A program made the position numbers and the translations under genes. Shown here in pieces: positions 9,601 through 16,941 of a DNA stretch of 64,000 bases; position 1 is the first letter of the stretch; every line of letters begins with the position of its first letter. Below the pieces are notes generated by a model. It did not search any database, had not been told where the DNA came from, and worked only from the letters and a program-made list of their open reading frames with translations. The DNA is from AWTP1-13 sp963827545 (GTDB lineage Bacteria; Pseudomonadota; Alphaproteobacteria; Rhizobiales; Hyphomicrobiaceae), in assembly GCA_963827545.1 (NCBI GenBank), contig CAWHBI010000009.1:27559-91558 (forward strand), read 5' to 3'.

Positions 9601-9919
9601 CTATCGCGACGAAATGGCAGCCTGGGAGGAGCAGGGCGTCGCCAAGGTGCACTGCGCCTTCTCCAGCTCCGACAAGTCTCCATACAACTTCGTGCAGGAC
9701 GCCATCTGGGCCGCGCGCGAGCAGGTATGGGCAGCCCTGGACAGCAACGGCATGGTGTTCGTGTGCGGTGACGGTCGCTTCATGGCGCCGGCCGTGCGTG
9801 AGACCCTCATCCGCATCCACATGGACAAGCGCGGCACCACGCTCGAGCAATCGTCCGAGTGGCTCGAGGGCATGATCGAAGGCGGGCGCTATCACCAGGA
9901 CGTGTTCGGCTTCAAGTGA
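6677..9919 (+). CDS. Self-sufficient cytochrome P450 / NADPH-P450 reductase fusion (CYP102-like)
   Basis: A 1080-residue single-chain monooxygenase with the layout of P450 BM3, a fatty-acid hydroxylase. The heme domain (about 1-460) has the I-helix oxygen-activation motif AGHETTS (269-275), the K-helix ETLRLWPTAPAF and the heme loop FGNGQRACIG with Cys410. A flavodoxin-like FMN domain begins near residue 498 (VLYGTSLGTCRDIADQ). The FAD/NADPH domain carries PRFYSISSSP, GPGTGFAPLRGF and FVCGDGRFMAPAV. ATG 6677 is preferred because MATDNPLHPIPHPPRK aligns with the family N-terminus; an upstream ATG at 6584 is in frame but poorly coding. Divergent from WS/DGAT across 245 bp. Likely acts on fatty acids. 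Confidence 0.93.
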   Translation: MATDNPLHPIPHPPRKLLVGNILSVSASAPVQDLIQIARQLGPIFWLDMMGKPMVIISGHALVDEVSDEARFEKSTRGPLRRLRPLAHGLFTADTQEPRWSKSHNILLPTFAQRAVQGYHDAMLDLADQLVLKWERLNADDEIDVTDDMTRLTLDTIGLCGFDFRFNSFYRDGNHPFVDAMFRALHTTMQTRGLPLEDIIYRREQRQLRDDIRYMHGMVEHVIKERRTSERDEGKKDLLNYMLSGVDKKTGQRLDDTQIRDETIIFLIAGHETTSGLLSFAVYALLNNPEVLAKAYAEVDSVLGPDPAARPTYAQVNKLIYVQQILKETLRLWPTAPAFGIHALQDTLVGGKYPLKKHWHSIVLAPMLHRDPAVWGDQAEAFDPDNFTREAEAARPIHAYKPFGNGQRACIGRQFAMQEATLVLGMVLQRFKLIDHTRYQLKIKESLTIKPDGLKIKVRPRTDRIVGKSSAPIVVTTKAPNGTAPGGEASVKGEGRVLTVLYGTSLGTCRDIADQISDRAAAGGFQVACNPLDDAAGGLPESGTLVVVTSTYNGSAPDSATKMETAIREKRIGEVERPDLTYAVLGCGNTQWKTYQAFPKLIESTLRQTGARSLLPRGEADGNGDFDASVERWMGEFWKALGDGGGPAKAVAAAPKLKIAFSDEHATRASVLPESAYRLEVVGNEELVKDATGLWDFSKEAPRSSTRHMTIRLPKDATYRTGDHVAVYARNRPDVVDSIIERLGLRPDQVVVLDGQGSRMRHLPIGKPVTVRQLLTDFVELQDAASRNDVRALLSHTRCPVTIKELTKLAGEDDEAKKAFARDITDKRVTIYDLLMRYPAIELTLDGLLEMTSAIRPRFYSISSSPLVSPDAINLTVGTVAAPAWSGSGFYQGVASSHLRSVEPGKEILGFVRRPNPPFAPPEDPEVPLILVGPGTGFAPLRGFLQERAAQRANGIETSTALLFYGCRHPDHDWFYRDEMAAWEEQGVAKVHCAFSSSDKSPYNFVQDAIWAAREQVWAALDSNGMVFVCGDGRFMAPAVRETLIRIHMDKRGTTLEQSSEWLEGMIEGGRYHQDVFGFK

Positions 9920-10076
9920 GTTTCCGTTCGCTTGGCGCACCCCAATGGATGGAACGGAGTCCCAGGCGCCCTGGTGCTATGAGGTGGTCAGCCCAAAAAA
10001 TGTTTCACGTGAAACATCAACGGATTGGTTAATTTTCTTGGCTGCTTTGCGCGCCCCACTTCGGGTCTGCGAGGCA

Positions 10077-10105
10077 GGCGCTCCACCACAGCGTGGTAGA
10101 GCGCC
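10077..10105. terminator. Stem-loop between P450 and phasin genes
   Basis: GGCGCTC-C-ACCAC (10077-10089) pairs with GTGGT-A-GAGCGCC (10093-10105): a 12-bp stem with one internal mismatch and a 3-nt AGC loop. It lies between convergent genes and has no long T-run. Probably a bidirectional terminator. Confidence 0.6.
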
Positions 10106-10152
10106 GCACCACCGCAACCCCCACTGCCGACCTCGCTCGGTCAAGCGGCGGC

Positions 10153-10626
10153 TTAGGCCGCGGGCCGCTCAACGATTTTGCGCACGGTCTCACCCAGCGG
10201 CGACCAAGCGGCGATCGTCTTGGACTGCGCAATCGCGTTCAGCTCGTTGACCGACGCGAACATTGCCTGATTGCGCCGCGTGACGTAGTCGACGTGCAGC
10301 TCGAGGAGCTCCCTGAGGCACTTGGCCTTGATGGTCTTGCGGCCGAGCTCGATGGTGTCAGTCAGGGCCTCCTTGCCATAGCGGCCGAGCGCGCCATTGA
10401 ACTCGGCGACGCCGTCGAACGAGGTGCGGCCGGCGTGGCCAAGCGTGCCGATGACCTGGCTCCCGATCTCCCTGGCGTCACTCCATTTCGCCTGGGCATC
10501 GGCGAGCGTGCCTTCCACGCGTTCAACAGCGGCCAGGGCTGCCGCTTCAGACTTGGAGGCGGCTTCCTGGACCAGCGTGCTGGCGTTCCTGATGACGGTC
10601 TTCAGACCGGTTTCCTGGGCTTGCAT
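10153..10626 (-). CDS. Phasin family protein
   Basis: A 157-residue, helix-rich, Ala-rich protein. The sequence fits phasins, the amphipathic proteins that coat polyhydroxyalkanoate granules: VRKIVERPAA at the end, RELLELHVDYVTRRNQAMFA in the middle and heptad-like Ala/Leu spacing throughout. Two ATGs lie 6 nt apart. AGGAG directly abuts the first (10632) but stands 6 nt before the second (10626), so the second is preferred. Divergent from another phasin at 10878, with a palindrome and a PhaR-like site between. Confidence 0.8.
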   Translation of the reverse strand: MQAQETGLKTVIRNASTLVQEAASKSEAAALAAVERVEGTLADAQAKWSDAREIGSQVIGTLGHAGRTSFDGVAEFNGALGRYGKEALTDTIELGRKTIKAKCLRELLELHVDYVTRRNQAMFASVNELNAIAQSKTIAAWSPLGETVRKIVERPAA

Positions 10627-10648
10627 TGGCATCTCCTGTGGGGCGACG

Positions 10649-10690
10649 TTGACGATAACGTCAATATAGGCTTCTTATGCTGCATTGCAA
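10649..10690. promoter_or_regulatory. Palindrome and PhaR-like site between divergent phasins
   Basis: TTGACG-ATAA-CGTCAA (10649-10664) is a perfect 6-bp inverted repeat 23 bp upstream of the - strand phasin start. CTGC-ATT-GCAA (10680-10690) is one base off the CTGC-N3/4-GCAG pattern I recall for the PHA regulator PhaR of Rhodobacter. The binding assignment is inference; the palindrome itself is visible. Confidence 0.45.
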
Positions 10691-10877
10691 CAATCAACTA
10701 TATTGCGTCGCACAATTCCCCTGCGACATTTTCAGCATGGCATGGCCCAATCGTATTGCGCGTAACCCCGTACACCCGGCCCGGCCGAGCAATCTGGGGG
10801 CATCTGCCGACGTTCGGTGGGATTTGCGGCGCGCGGCCGTTATGTTGGGGCACCGCCGAAGCCCCTTGGAGGACGTC

Positions 10878-11255
10878 ATGGCCCAGCCCCCCACCTTTGA
10901 AATCCCCCAGCAACTGCGCGAACTCACCGAGAGGAACTTGGAGCATGCGCGTACCGCTTACGGTCAGTTCATGGATGCGATGACGCAAGCGATGGGTGTT
11001 TGGGCCAACGCGGCGCCGGCGAACGCCATGACCTCGGGCTTCAAGGTGGTGCAGGATCGTGCCGTCAAATTCGCCAAGCAGAACGCCGAGGCGTGCTTCA
11101 ATCTGGCCAGCGAGCTCGCCAACGCCAAGGACCTGACGGATGTGATGAGCATCCAAACCCGCCATGCGCAGACTCTCATGCAGACCTACGCGCTGCAAGC
11201 CCAGGAGCTGGGCCGGCTCATGATGGAGGCCGCGCAGAGCATGCAGCAGAAGTAG
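10878..11255 (+). CDS. Phasin family protein
   Basis: A 125-residue phasin. ATG 10878 has TTGGAGG at 10867-10873. The N-terminal FEIPQQLRELTERNLEHAR and the run QAYxxFM-like YGQFMDAMTQAM are hallmarks of the phasin_2 type, followed by FKVVQDRAVKFAKQNAEACF and a C-terminal helix ending QSMQQK. It would sit on the surface of PHA or neutral-lipid granules. It is divergent from a second, dissimilar phasin. With WS/DGAT, hydrolases and the acyl-CoA ligase nearby, this supports a carbon-storage region, although no PHA synthase is present in the window. Confidence 0.85.
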   Translation: MAQPPTFEIPQQLRELTERNLEHARTAYGQFMDAMTQAMGVWANAAPANAMTSGFKVVQDRAVKFAKQNAEACFNLASELANAKDLTDVMSIQTRHAQTLMQTYALQAQELGRLMMEAAQSMQQK

Positions 11256-11290
11256 CCCTGCTGCGGGCGCACCCCTGCGAAATCAATCGG

Positions 11291-12193
11291 TCAGCGTGCG
11301 TGTCCCGCAATGGCGTCGATGATCTGCGGCCACATCGAGATCGGCAGGGCATGGCCCATGCCCTTGATTGTCAGGAACTTGGCGCCCGGGATTGCCTTGG
11401 CCGTCGCCTGACCGCCTTCGATGCGCACCAGCGGGTCGGCATCGCCGTGGAGGACGAGCGCGGGCACGTGCACGGACTTGAGGGCTTCCGTCCGGTTGCC
11501 CGACGCCAGGATAGCGGCAAGCTGGCGAGCAACTCCCGTCGGATTGAGCCCGCGCTCATAGGCGCGGGCGGCGCGTTCCAGGTCCTTCGCCTCGTCAAGC
11601 GGGAAACCGGGACCGCGCAATACGCTCCACGTGCGAACGTAGCTCTGGAAGTATTCCTCCCGGTTCTTGGGCGGCGGCGCCAGGAGCACGCCAAGCGCCT
11701 CTGGCGTCGCCTGCGGCAGGCCCGGATCGCCGGTCGACGACATGATGGATGTCAGGGTGCGCAGGCGGGGCGCATGGTGGATCGCCATCTCCTGCACGAT
11801 CCCGCCCCCCATCGACACGCCGACGACGTGCGCCTTCCCGATGTTCAGGGCGTCAAGCAGCCCCACCGCGTCAGCGGCCATATCGCGCAGCGTATAGGGG
11901 GCGGAGACGGGCTTGCCCGTCAGGGCTTGGCCAAGCAACGCCATTATATCGGGCGTGCCGTGCTGTGGGAACTTGGTCGAAAGCCCGATGTCGCGATTGT
12001 CGAAGCGGATGACCCAATAGCCGCGCGACGCCAGCTGGCCGCAGAAATCCTCGTCCCATCCGATCATCTGCACGGCAAGGCCCATGATCAGGAGGATTGG
12101 AGGGGCCTTGGCGTCACCGAACGTGTCGTAGCAAAGCTCGATCCCGTTGGCCTTCGCCAGGGCCGGCTCCGTGTGGCGGACTGATGGGGTCAT
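11291..12193 (-). CDS. Alpha/beta hydrolase
   Basis: A 300-residue hydrolase. The start at 12193 has GAGG six bases upstream, whereas the ATG at 12199 directly follows the GAGG. Motifs: PPILLIMGLAVQ (oxyanion region), FDNRDIGLS, nucleophile elbow GVSMGGG (Ser), LVLHGDADPLVR (Asp) and IKGMGHALP (His). This is the common family that includes esterases, haloperoxidase-like proteins and 3-oxoadipate enol-lactonase relatives. The substrate is not readable. Divergent from the acyl-CoA ligase across 224 bp. Confidence 0.85.
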   Translation of the reverse strand: MTPSVRHTEPALAKANGIELCYDTFGDAKAPPILLIMGLAVQMIGWDEDFCGQLASRGYWVIRFDNRDIGLSTKFPQHGTPDIMALLGQALTGKPVSAPYTLRDMAADAVGLLDALNIGKAHVVGVSMGGGIVQEMAIHHAPRLRTLTSIMSSTGDPGLPQATPEALGVLLAPPPKNREEYFQSYVRTWSVLRGPGFPLDEAKDLERAARAYERGLNPTGVARQLAAILASGNRTEALKSVHVPALVLHGDADPLVRIEGGQATAKAIPGAKFLTIKGMGHALPISMWPQIIDAIAGHAR

Positions 12194-12417
12194 GATCATC
12201 CTCGCTCGCGCATGGGGCTTTGGGCCGCCGGGGAACCAACTTGTGATCGCCTGATCATAACCCAGCCTCCTTCGACGCAAACAGCATGGACGCCGACTGC
12301 AGCAATCTTTGGCCTTCGTTCCCCCTTGAACCTCGTAGCAACTCCACAAAGGCAGTTCGCAATCCGGCGAAGACCCCCTAAGCTGTGGGCAAAGATAGAG
12401 CCTTAGGGAGGCGACTG

Positions 12418-14115
12418 ATGGATAAGATCTGGGTCAAGAACTACCCGCTGGGCGTGCCGGCCGACATCGATGCCGCGCAATATCCTTCCCTGGTTGCGCT
12501 CTTCGATGAGAGCTTCTCGAAGTACAAGGAACGCAATGCCTACGCCTGCATGGACAAGAAGCTGACCTATGGTCAGGTCGACGAGATGTCCCGGGCGCTC
12601 GGCGCCTGGCTGCAGAGCAAGGGTCTGACGCGGGGCGATCGCGTCGCCATCATGATGCCGAACGTGCTGCAGTATCCGGTGTGCGTCGCCGGCATCCTGC
12701 GCGCCGGCTACGTGGTGGTGAACGTCAATCCGCTCTACACACCGCGCGAGCTCGAGCACCAGCTCAAGGACTCGGGCGCCAAGGCCATCATCATCATCGA
12801 AAACTTCGCCAAGACGCTGGAGCACGTGCTGAGCAAAACTCCGGTGCAGCATATCGTGCTGGCCAGCATGGGCGACCTGCTGGGCTTCCCCAAGGGCGCG
12901 ATCGTCAACATGGTCGTGCGCAAGGTTAAGAAGATGGTTCCGGCATTTTCACTGCCCGGCGCTACCAAGTTCAACGATGCGATCGCCGCCGGCCGACGGC
13001 TGAACTTCTCCAAGCCCGACCTCGAGCGCGACGATGTCGCCTTCCTGCAGTACACGGGCGGCACCACGGGCGTGTCCAAGGGCGCTACGCTGCTGCATCG
13101 CAATGTGATCGCCAACGTCCTGCAAAACGAGGCGTGGCTGCAGCCGGCCCTCAAGAAGGGCAAGCAGGTCGATCAGATGACGATCGTCACTGCGCTGCCG
13201 CTCTATCACATCTTCGCATTGACGGCGTGCGGCCTGCTCGGCATGCGCATCGGCGCCATGTGCCTGCTCATTCCCAATCCGCGCGACATTCCCGGCTTCG
13301 TCAAGGAGCTGGCCAAGTACGAGTTCCACATGCTCCCGGCGGTGAACACGCTCTACAACGGGCTGCTGAACAATCCCGAGTTCGCCAAGCTCGACTTCAG
13401 CGGGCTCAAGGCGGCCAACGGTGGCGGCATGGCCGTGCAGCGGGCGGTGGCCGAGCGCTTCTTTAAGCTCACGGGCTGTCCCATCATCGAGGGATACGGC
13501 CTCTCCGAGACATCGCCGACGCTCACCTGCAACCGCGCTGACAACAACGAGTACACCGGCACGATCGGGTTGCCGGTGCCATCCACCGAGATCTCGATCC
13601 GCGACGACGACGGTAACGAGGTCCCGCTTGGCCAGCCGGGCGAGATCTGCGCGCGCGGTCCTCAGGTGATGTCCGGCTACTGGCAGCGGCCGGACGAGAC
13701 CGCGAAGGTCATGACCCCCGACGGCTTCTTCAAGACCGGTGACGTCGGCGTCATGGATGCCGGAGGGCAAGTGAAGATCGTCGATCGCAAGAAGGACATG
13801 ATCCTCGTCTCGGGCTTCAACGTTTACCCCAACGAGGTCGAGGACGTGGTTGCGAGCCATCCAGGCGTGCTGGAGTGCGCAGTCGTTGGCGTGCCCGATG
13901 CGGCCTCGGGGGAGGCCGTGGTCCTCTTCGTCGCCAAGAAGGACCCGGCACTCACGGAGCAGGCGCTCATGAAGTTCTGCTCCGAGCAACTCACCGGCTA
14001 CAAGAAGCCCAAATACATCGTCTTCCAGCAGGAGCTTCCGAAGACCAACGTGGGCAAGGTTCTGCGCCGTGAATTGCGCGATGCCGCCATGAGGGCGGCC
14101 AAACAGGCAGCGTGA
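12418..14115 (+). CDS. fadD: Long-chain-fatty-acid--CoA ligase
   Basis: A 565-residue AMP-forming acyl-CoA synthetase that activates fatty acids through an acyl-adenylate. ATG 12418 follows GGGAGG (12406-12411). Motif order: the P-loop QYTGGTTGVSKGATLLHRN, EGYGLSETSP, the adenylate-binding GDVGVMDAGG, DRKKDMILVSGFNVYPNE and the C-terminal catalytic Lys in TNVGKVLRREL. The N-terminal IWVKNYPLGVPADID is typical of proteobacterial FadD. It would feed beta-oxidation, PHA or wax-ester synthesis. An acyl-CoA ligase with another chain-length preference cannot be excluded. Confidence 0.92.
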   Translation: MDKIWVKNYPLGVPADIDAAQYPSLVALFDESFSKYKERNAYACMDKKLTYGQVDEMSRALGAWLQSKGLTRGDRVAIMMPNVLQYPVCVAGILRAGYVVVNVNPLYTPRELEHQLKDSGAKAIIIIENFAKTLEHVLSKTPVQHIVLASMGDLLGFPKGAIVNMVVRKVKKMVPAFSLPGATKFNDAIAAGRRLNFSKPDLERDDVAFLQYTGGTTGVSKGATLLHRNVIANVLQNEAWLQPALKKGKQVDQMTIVTALPLYHIFALTACGLLGMRIGAMCLLIPNPRDIPGFVKELAKYEFHMLPAVNTLYNGLLNNPEFAKLDFSGLKAANGGGMAVQRAVAERFFKLTGCPIIEGYGLSETSPTLTCNRADNNEYTGTIGLPVPSTEISIRDDDGNEVPLGQPGEICARGPQVMSGYWQRPDETAKVMTPDGFFKTGDVGVMDAGGQVKIVDRKKDMILVSGFNVYPNEVEDVVASHPGVLECAVVGVPDAASGEAVVLFVAKKDPALTEQALMKFCSEQLTGYKKPKYIVFQQELPKTNVGKVLRRELRDAAMRAAKQAA

Positions 14116-14326
14116 ACGAGCCATCGGCGGTCGGCAATGGCGCCGTTCGCGGCGTTCTGCGCAAGAAGCATGCTGCTGGTCCTTCGAGGGTGCCTATGCT
14201 CCCACCGGGCTTCAGTTGGGGCGTGGCAGGTTCAGGTGCACCGTGGTTACTCGGAAACGATCGACCATCGAAAAACGCAATGCCAAATGAAGGGCTTGTC
14301 AGTGCGGCGATGGGCGCGCAACAGTT

Positions 14327-16378
14327 GTGTGGACAGGCAAAACAGGTGCCGATAGGAACAACTCGCAGCGGCGCAGAGGTGCCCAACGAGGGTTGGATTT
14401 GCAAGTCCCGAACACATGGGGGGTGGCGCGGCGGTGGGCCCTCATCGCTCTGGCCTTGGCCCCAATTTTTTTCATCGCGTTGTCGGGCTCGCGGCACACG
14501 GTCCAGACCCTGGCCCACGAAGCGTCTGCAAGAGCAGATACTGCTGCCACCGCGACCCACTCCGCGTGGCACAAGCGCTGGTGGATCGATAAGGCAGCCA
14601 GGCTGTTGCGCGGCGGCGAGGGCCTCGGGCCCGACGACGACATCCAAGCCCTGATGGGCCTGTCCAAAGAAGCGATACTACGCCGCTTCATGGAGGATGT
14701 GCGCTTCGGCAACTCGATACTGGACTTCAATCTGTTCTTTCTCGGGTTCAAGTCCGACGCCCTGAAAGCTGGTGCCGTCTACGACAGAACAGTTTTCGAT
14801 TTTCCCAACGCGGTGGCGGCAGCCCAGGCGCTCCTGACGGGCGGCGACTACTTCAAGCTGTTCGACTTCGAGGGACCTTTCTACATGGCGCCCTTGCGCA
14901 GCGAGCCGTCCGAGGATCCTCCTCTGCCTGCGGATGTGGGCCTCTCCCCAGCCCAGCTGCGCAAGAAGGCCATGGGCGAGATCGAGGCGGAGCTCGCGAC
15001 CGTGGCGGCTTCTGTGAAAACGGTCACGGGCATGGCCGACGTGTGCCGCAAGGTCGAGAAACTGGCGGAACGCGTGGAGGAACTCACCCAGAAACTCCAC
15101 CGGGCGTTCGACGACGCGGAAATCTTTGCCCTCATTCGCGGGGAGGTGCTGGCGGCCCCGCTTGATGCACTAGCAAAGCTCGCGGAGAAGGAATGCGCGA
15201 AGCGAGGCGCGTCGGGGCCTGCGCGAAGAAAGTTGGCGGCCGGCGTGCAGCGTGCCCAGCAGCGGATCAAGCGCGCCTTTGACGAGATCGCGACGTTCGA
15301 GCCGGCGGTCTATCGGCCAAAATCCGTGCTCGAGTTCCGGCGACTGGACCTTTCCGCGCTCCCGACCAGGCAGAAATGGCTCAGCTTCGGCTTCGAGCAG
15401 GGCATGGCACTGGGGAATTCGTCGACGAACTTCAATCGCAAGCGATCCGCCTACGTGTTGAAGCGCTTCTTCTGCGATGATCTCATTCCCATCGGCTTCG
15501 AAAGCCCCCAAGAGCACATCGGCGGCGCGCACGGATCGCAGACAACGTGCTTTGCGTGCCATCACAAGCTCGATCCCATGGCCGGCTTCTTCCGATCCCA
15601 TGGCGCATATTTCTTCGACTACTCACGGTCCGACGACATCATCTTCGATGACCTGGCCAGCAAGGAGCGCAAGCTCTACGAGTCGCTGTGGAAGGCGGCA
15701 AACAAGGCCGAGCGCACATGGAACATCGGCTACATCCGCTCCTCGCGATGGCAGACGCACAACAGCTACGGCAGCTCTATGGCTGATCTGTCGCGCATCG
15801 TGCGCTCCGCGCCGGAGGTCAAGCGCTGCCTCATGCGGCGGCTGCACGAATATGTCGTGGCGGAGCACCAGACCATCGACAGCGGCTACCTCGACTATTT
15901 GACCCGCACCTTCGAGGCCGAGGCCGCAACGGATCCGTCAGGGGCCATGAAGAGTGCGATCGTCCGCATTCTTCAGAGCTCGGCGTTCGAGCAACCCGAT
16001 GCGGATCCAAGGCGCTGCTACGACCTGGCCCCGGGAGCGACCGTCGGCCCGGGCCCTCCTTGCCGCGTCTCTTCCATACTCACCAAAAACTGCGGTCAAT
16101 GCCACCATGCAGGCGGCGAGAAGGGGGCAGAGCGGCTCGACGTGCATTCCTGGATCGTTGCGCCCGACGGTAAACAGCGTTCGTTCCGCCATGTCGACGC
16201 CGATACGCAGCAGCTTTCCGCTCAGGACAGTTTGGCTCGCGTCATCGAGCGGCTGTCCAGTTTCGATCAGAAGACCCGCATGCCCCTGGGACGCGTCATG
16301 CCGAACGACGAGCGTCAGGAGCTCTTTCTGTGGGCTCAGGAGGAGCTCGCCGCAATCTCGAAACAGGTGAGCCGATGA
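14327..16378 (+). CDS. CxxCH-containing exported protein with DUF1588/DUF1585-like and terminal cytochrome-like regions
   Basis: About 683 residues. An N-terminal hydrophobic segment (RRWALIALALAPIFFIALSG) is a signal or anchor. The middle has a charged helical region, then CFACHHKLDPMAGFF, which resembles the DUF1588 CxxCH...DPxG motif. SMADLSRIVRSAPEVKRC and RRLHEYVVAEHQ are DUF1585-like. The C-terminus has a second CxxCH (NCGQCHHAGGEKG) and a Met in TRMPLGRVMPND that could be an axial ligand, so covalent heme is possible. These domains usually occur in the cytochrome-like proteins of planctomycetes and myxobacteria paired with DUF1501 or DUF1552 genes, as here. The start is uncertain: GTG 14327 is the longest, TTG 14393 and a GTG near 14417 are alternatives. 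First gene of a run through 23842. Confidence 0.65.
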   Translation: MWTGKTGADRNNSQRRRGAQRGLDLQVPNTWGVARRWALIALALAPIFFIALSGSRHTVQTLAHEASARADTAATATHSAWHKRWWIDKAARLLRGGEGLGPDDDIQALMGLSKEAILRRFMEDVRFGNSILDFNLFFLGFKSDALKAGAVYDRTVFDFPNAVAAAQALLTGGDYFKLFDFEGPFYMAPLRSEPSEDPPLPADVGLSPAQLRKKAMGEIEAELATVAASVKTVTGMADVCRKVEKLAERVEELTQKLHRAFDDAEIFALIRGEVLAAPLDALAKLAEKECAKRGASGPARRKLAAGVQRAQQRIKRAFDEIATFEPAVYRPKSVLEFRRLDLSALPTRQKWLSFGFEQGMALGNSSTNFNRKRSAYVLKRFFCDDLIPIGFESPQEHIGGAHGSQTTCFACHHKLDPMAGFFRSHGAYFFDYSRSDDIIFDDLASKERKLYESLWKAANKAERTWNIGYIRSSRWQTHNSYGSSMADLSRIVRSAPEVKRCLMRRLHEYVVAEHQTIDSGYLDYLTRTFEAEAATDPSGAMKSAIVRILQSSAFEQPDADPRRCYDLAPGATVGPGPPCRVSSILTKNCGQCHHAGGEKGAERLDVHSWIVAPDGKQRSFRHVDADTQQLSAQDSLARVIERLSSFDQKTRMPLGRVMPNDERQELFLWAQEELAAISKQVSR

Positions 16379-16941
16379 GCATTCCTCGGCTCGCTGCTGC
16401 CCTCGCCATCTGCCTCGTTGCATCGGAAGGCTTGGCGCAGAGCTCGCAATTCAAGGGCTGGGAGACGGTCTCGAGGGAACTGTCGGTCAGGATCGCCCCC
16501 AAGGACAAACCCCTGCAACTCGACCAGTTTCTGCCGGTGGACAGCATGGATGAGCTGCTCGGCACGTGGTCGACCTTCGGGACGGAGCATACCTTCCGCA
16601 ACGGCGTGCCCAACGCCCTGAATCTGATGATTTGGCATGTCGGGCTGTCGAGATTCTCCAATGCAGTGGGGCAATCCTGCACCACTCCCAGTCTCGAGTT
16701 TCATCCCAGGTTCATGGCGACACTGCAAAAACTTTGCCGTTGGCCAGCTGCCGAGGCGAGAGACGAAGCCGTGCTTCTGGAGTTCTGGACCAGCGTGATG
16801 GGCCATAGCGCGTCGGCCGACGAATACATCGCCTGGCGCGATTTCTTCACGGGGGAATACGGGGACCGTGCGGCTGCCGAGACGATTGCTGCCATGACAC
16901 TCGCCATCACGATGAACCCCCGGTTCCTGCTGCACAGGTGA
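16375..16941 (+). CDS. Small exported protein of unknown function
   Basis: A 188-residue protein starting at ATG 16375, overlapping the previous stop as ATGA. A signal peptide is clear: SIPRLAAALAICLVASEGLA, with cleavage expected after LAQ. The mature part has two or three Cys (GQSCTTPS, KLCRWP) and ends in TMNPRFLLHR. The ending resembles the tail of DUF1592/DUF1800-type proteins, in which a similar phrase closes the domain, but the protein is too short for a full domain. It lies between the CxxCH protein and the DUF1501 protein in one translationally coupled unit, so all three probably work in one exported complex. Confidence 0.6.
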   Translation: MSIPRLAAALAICLVASEGLAQSSQFKGWETVSRELSVRIAPKDKPLQLDQFLPVDSMDELLGTWSTFGTEHTFRNGVPNALNLMIWHVGLSRFSNAVGQSCTTPSLEFHPRFMATLQKLCRWPAAEARDEAVLLEFWTSVMGHSASADEYIAWRDFFTGEYGDRAAAETIAAMTLAITMNPRFLLHR

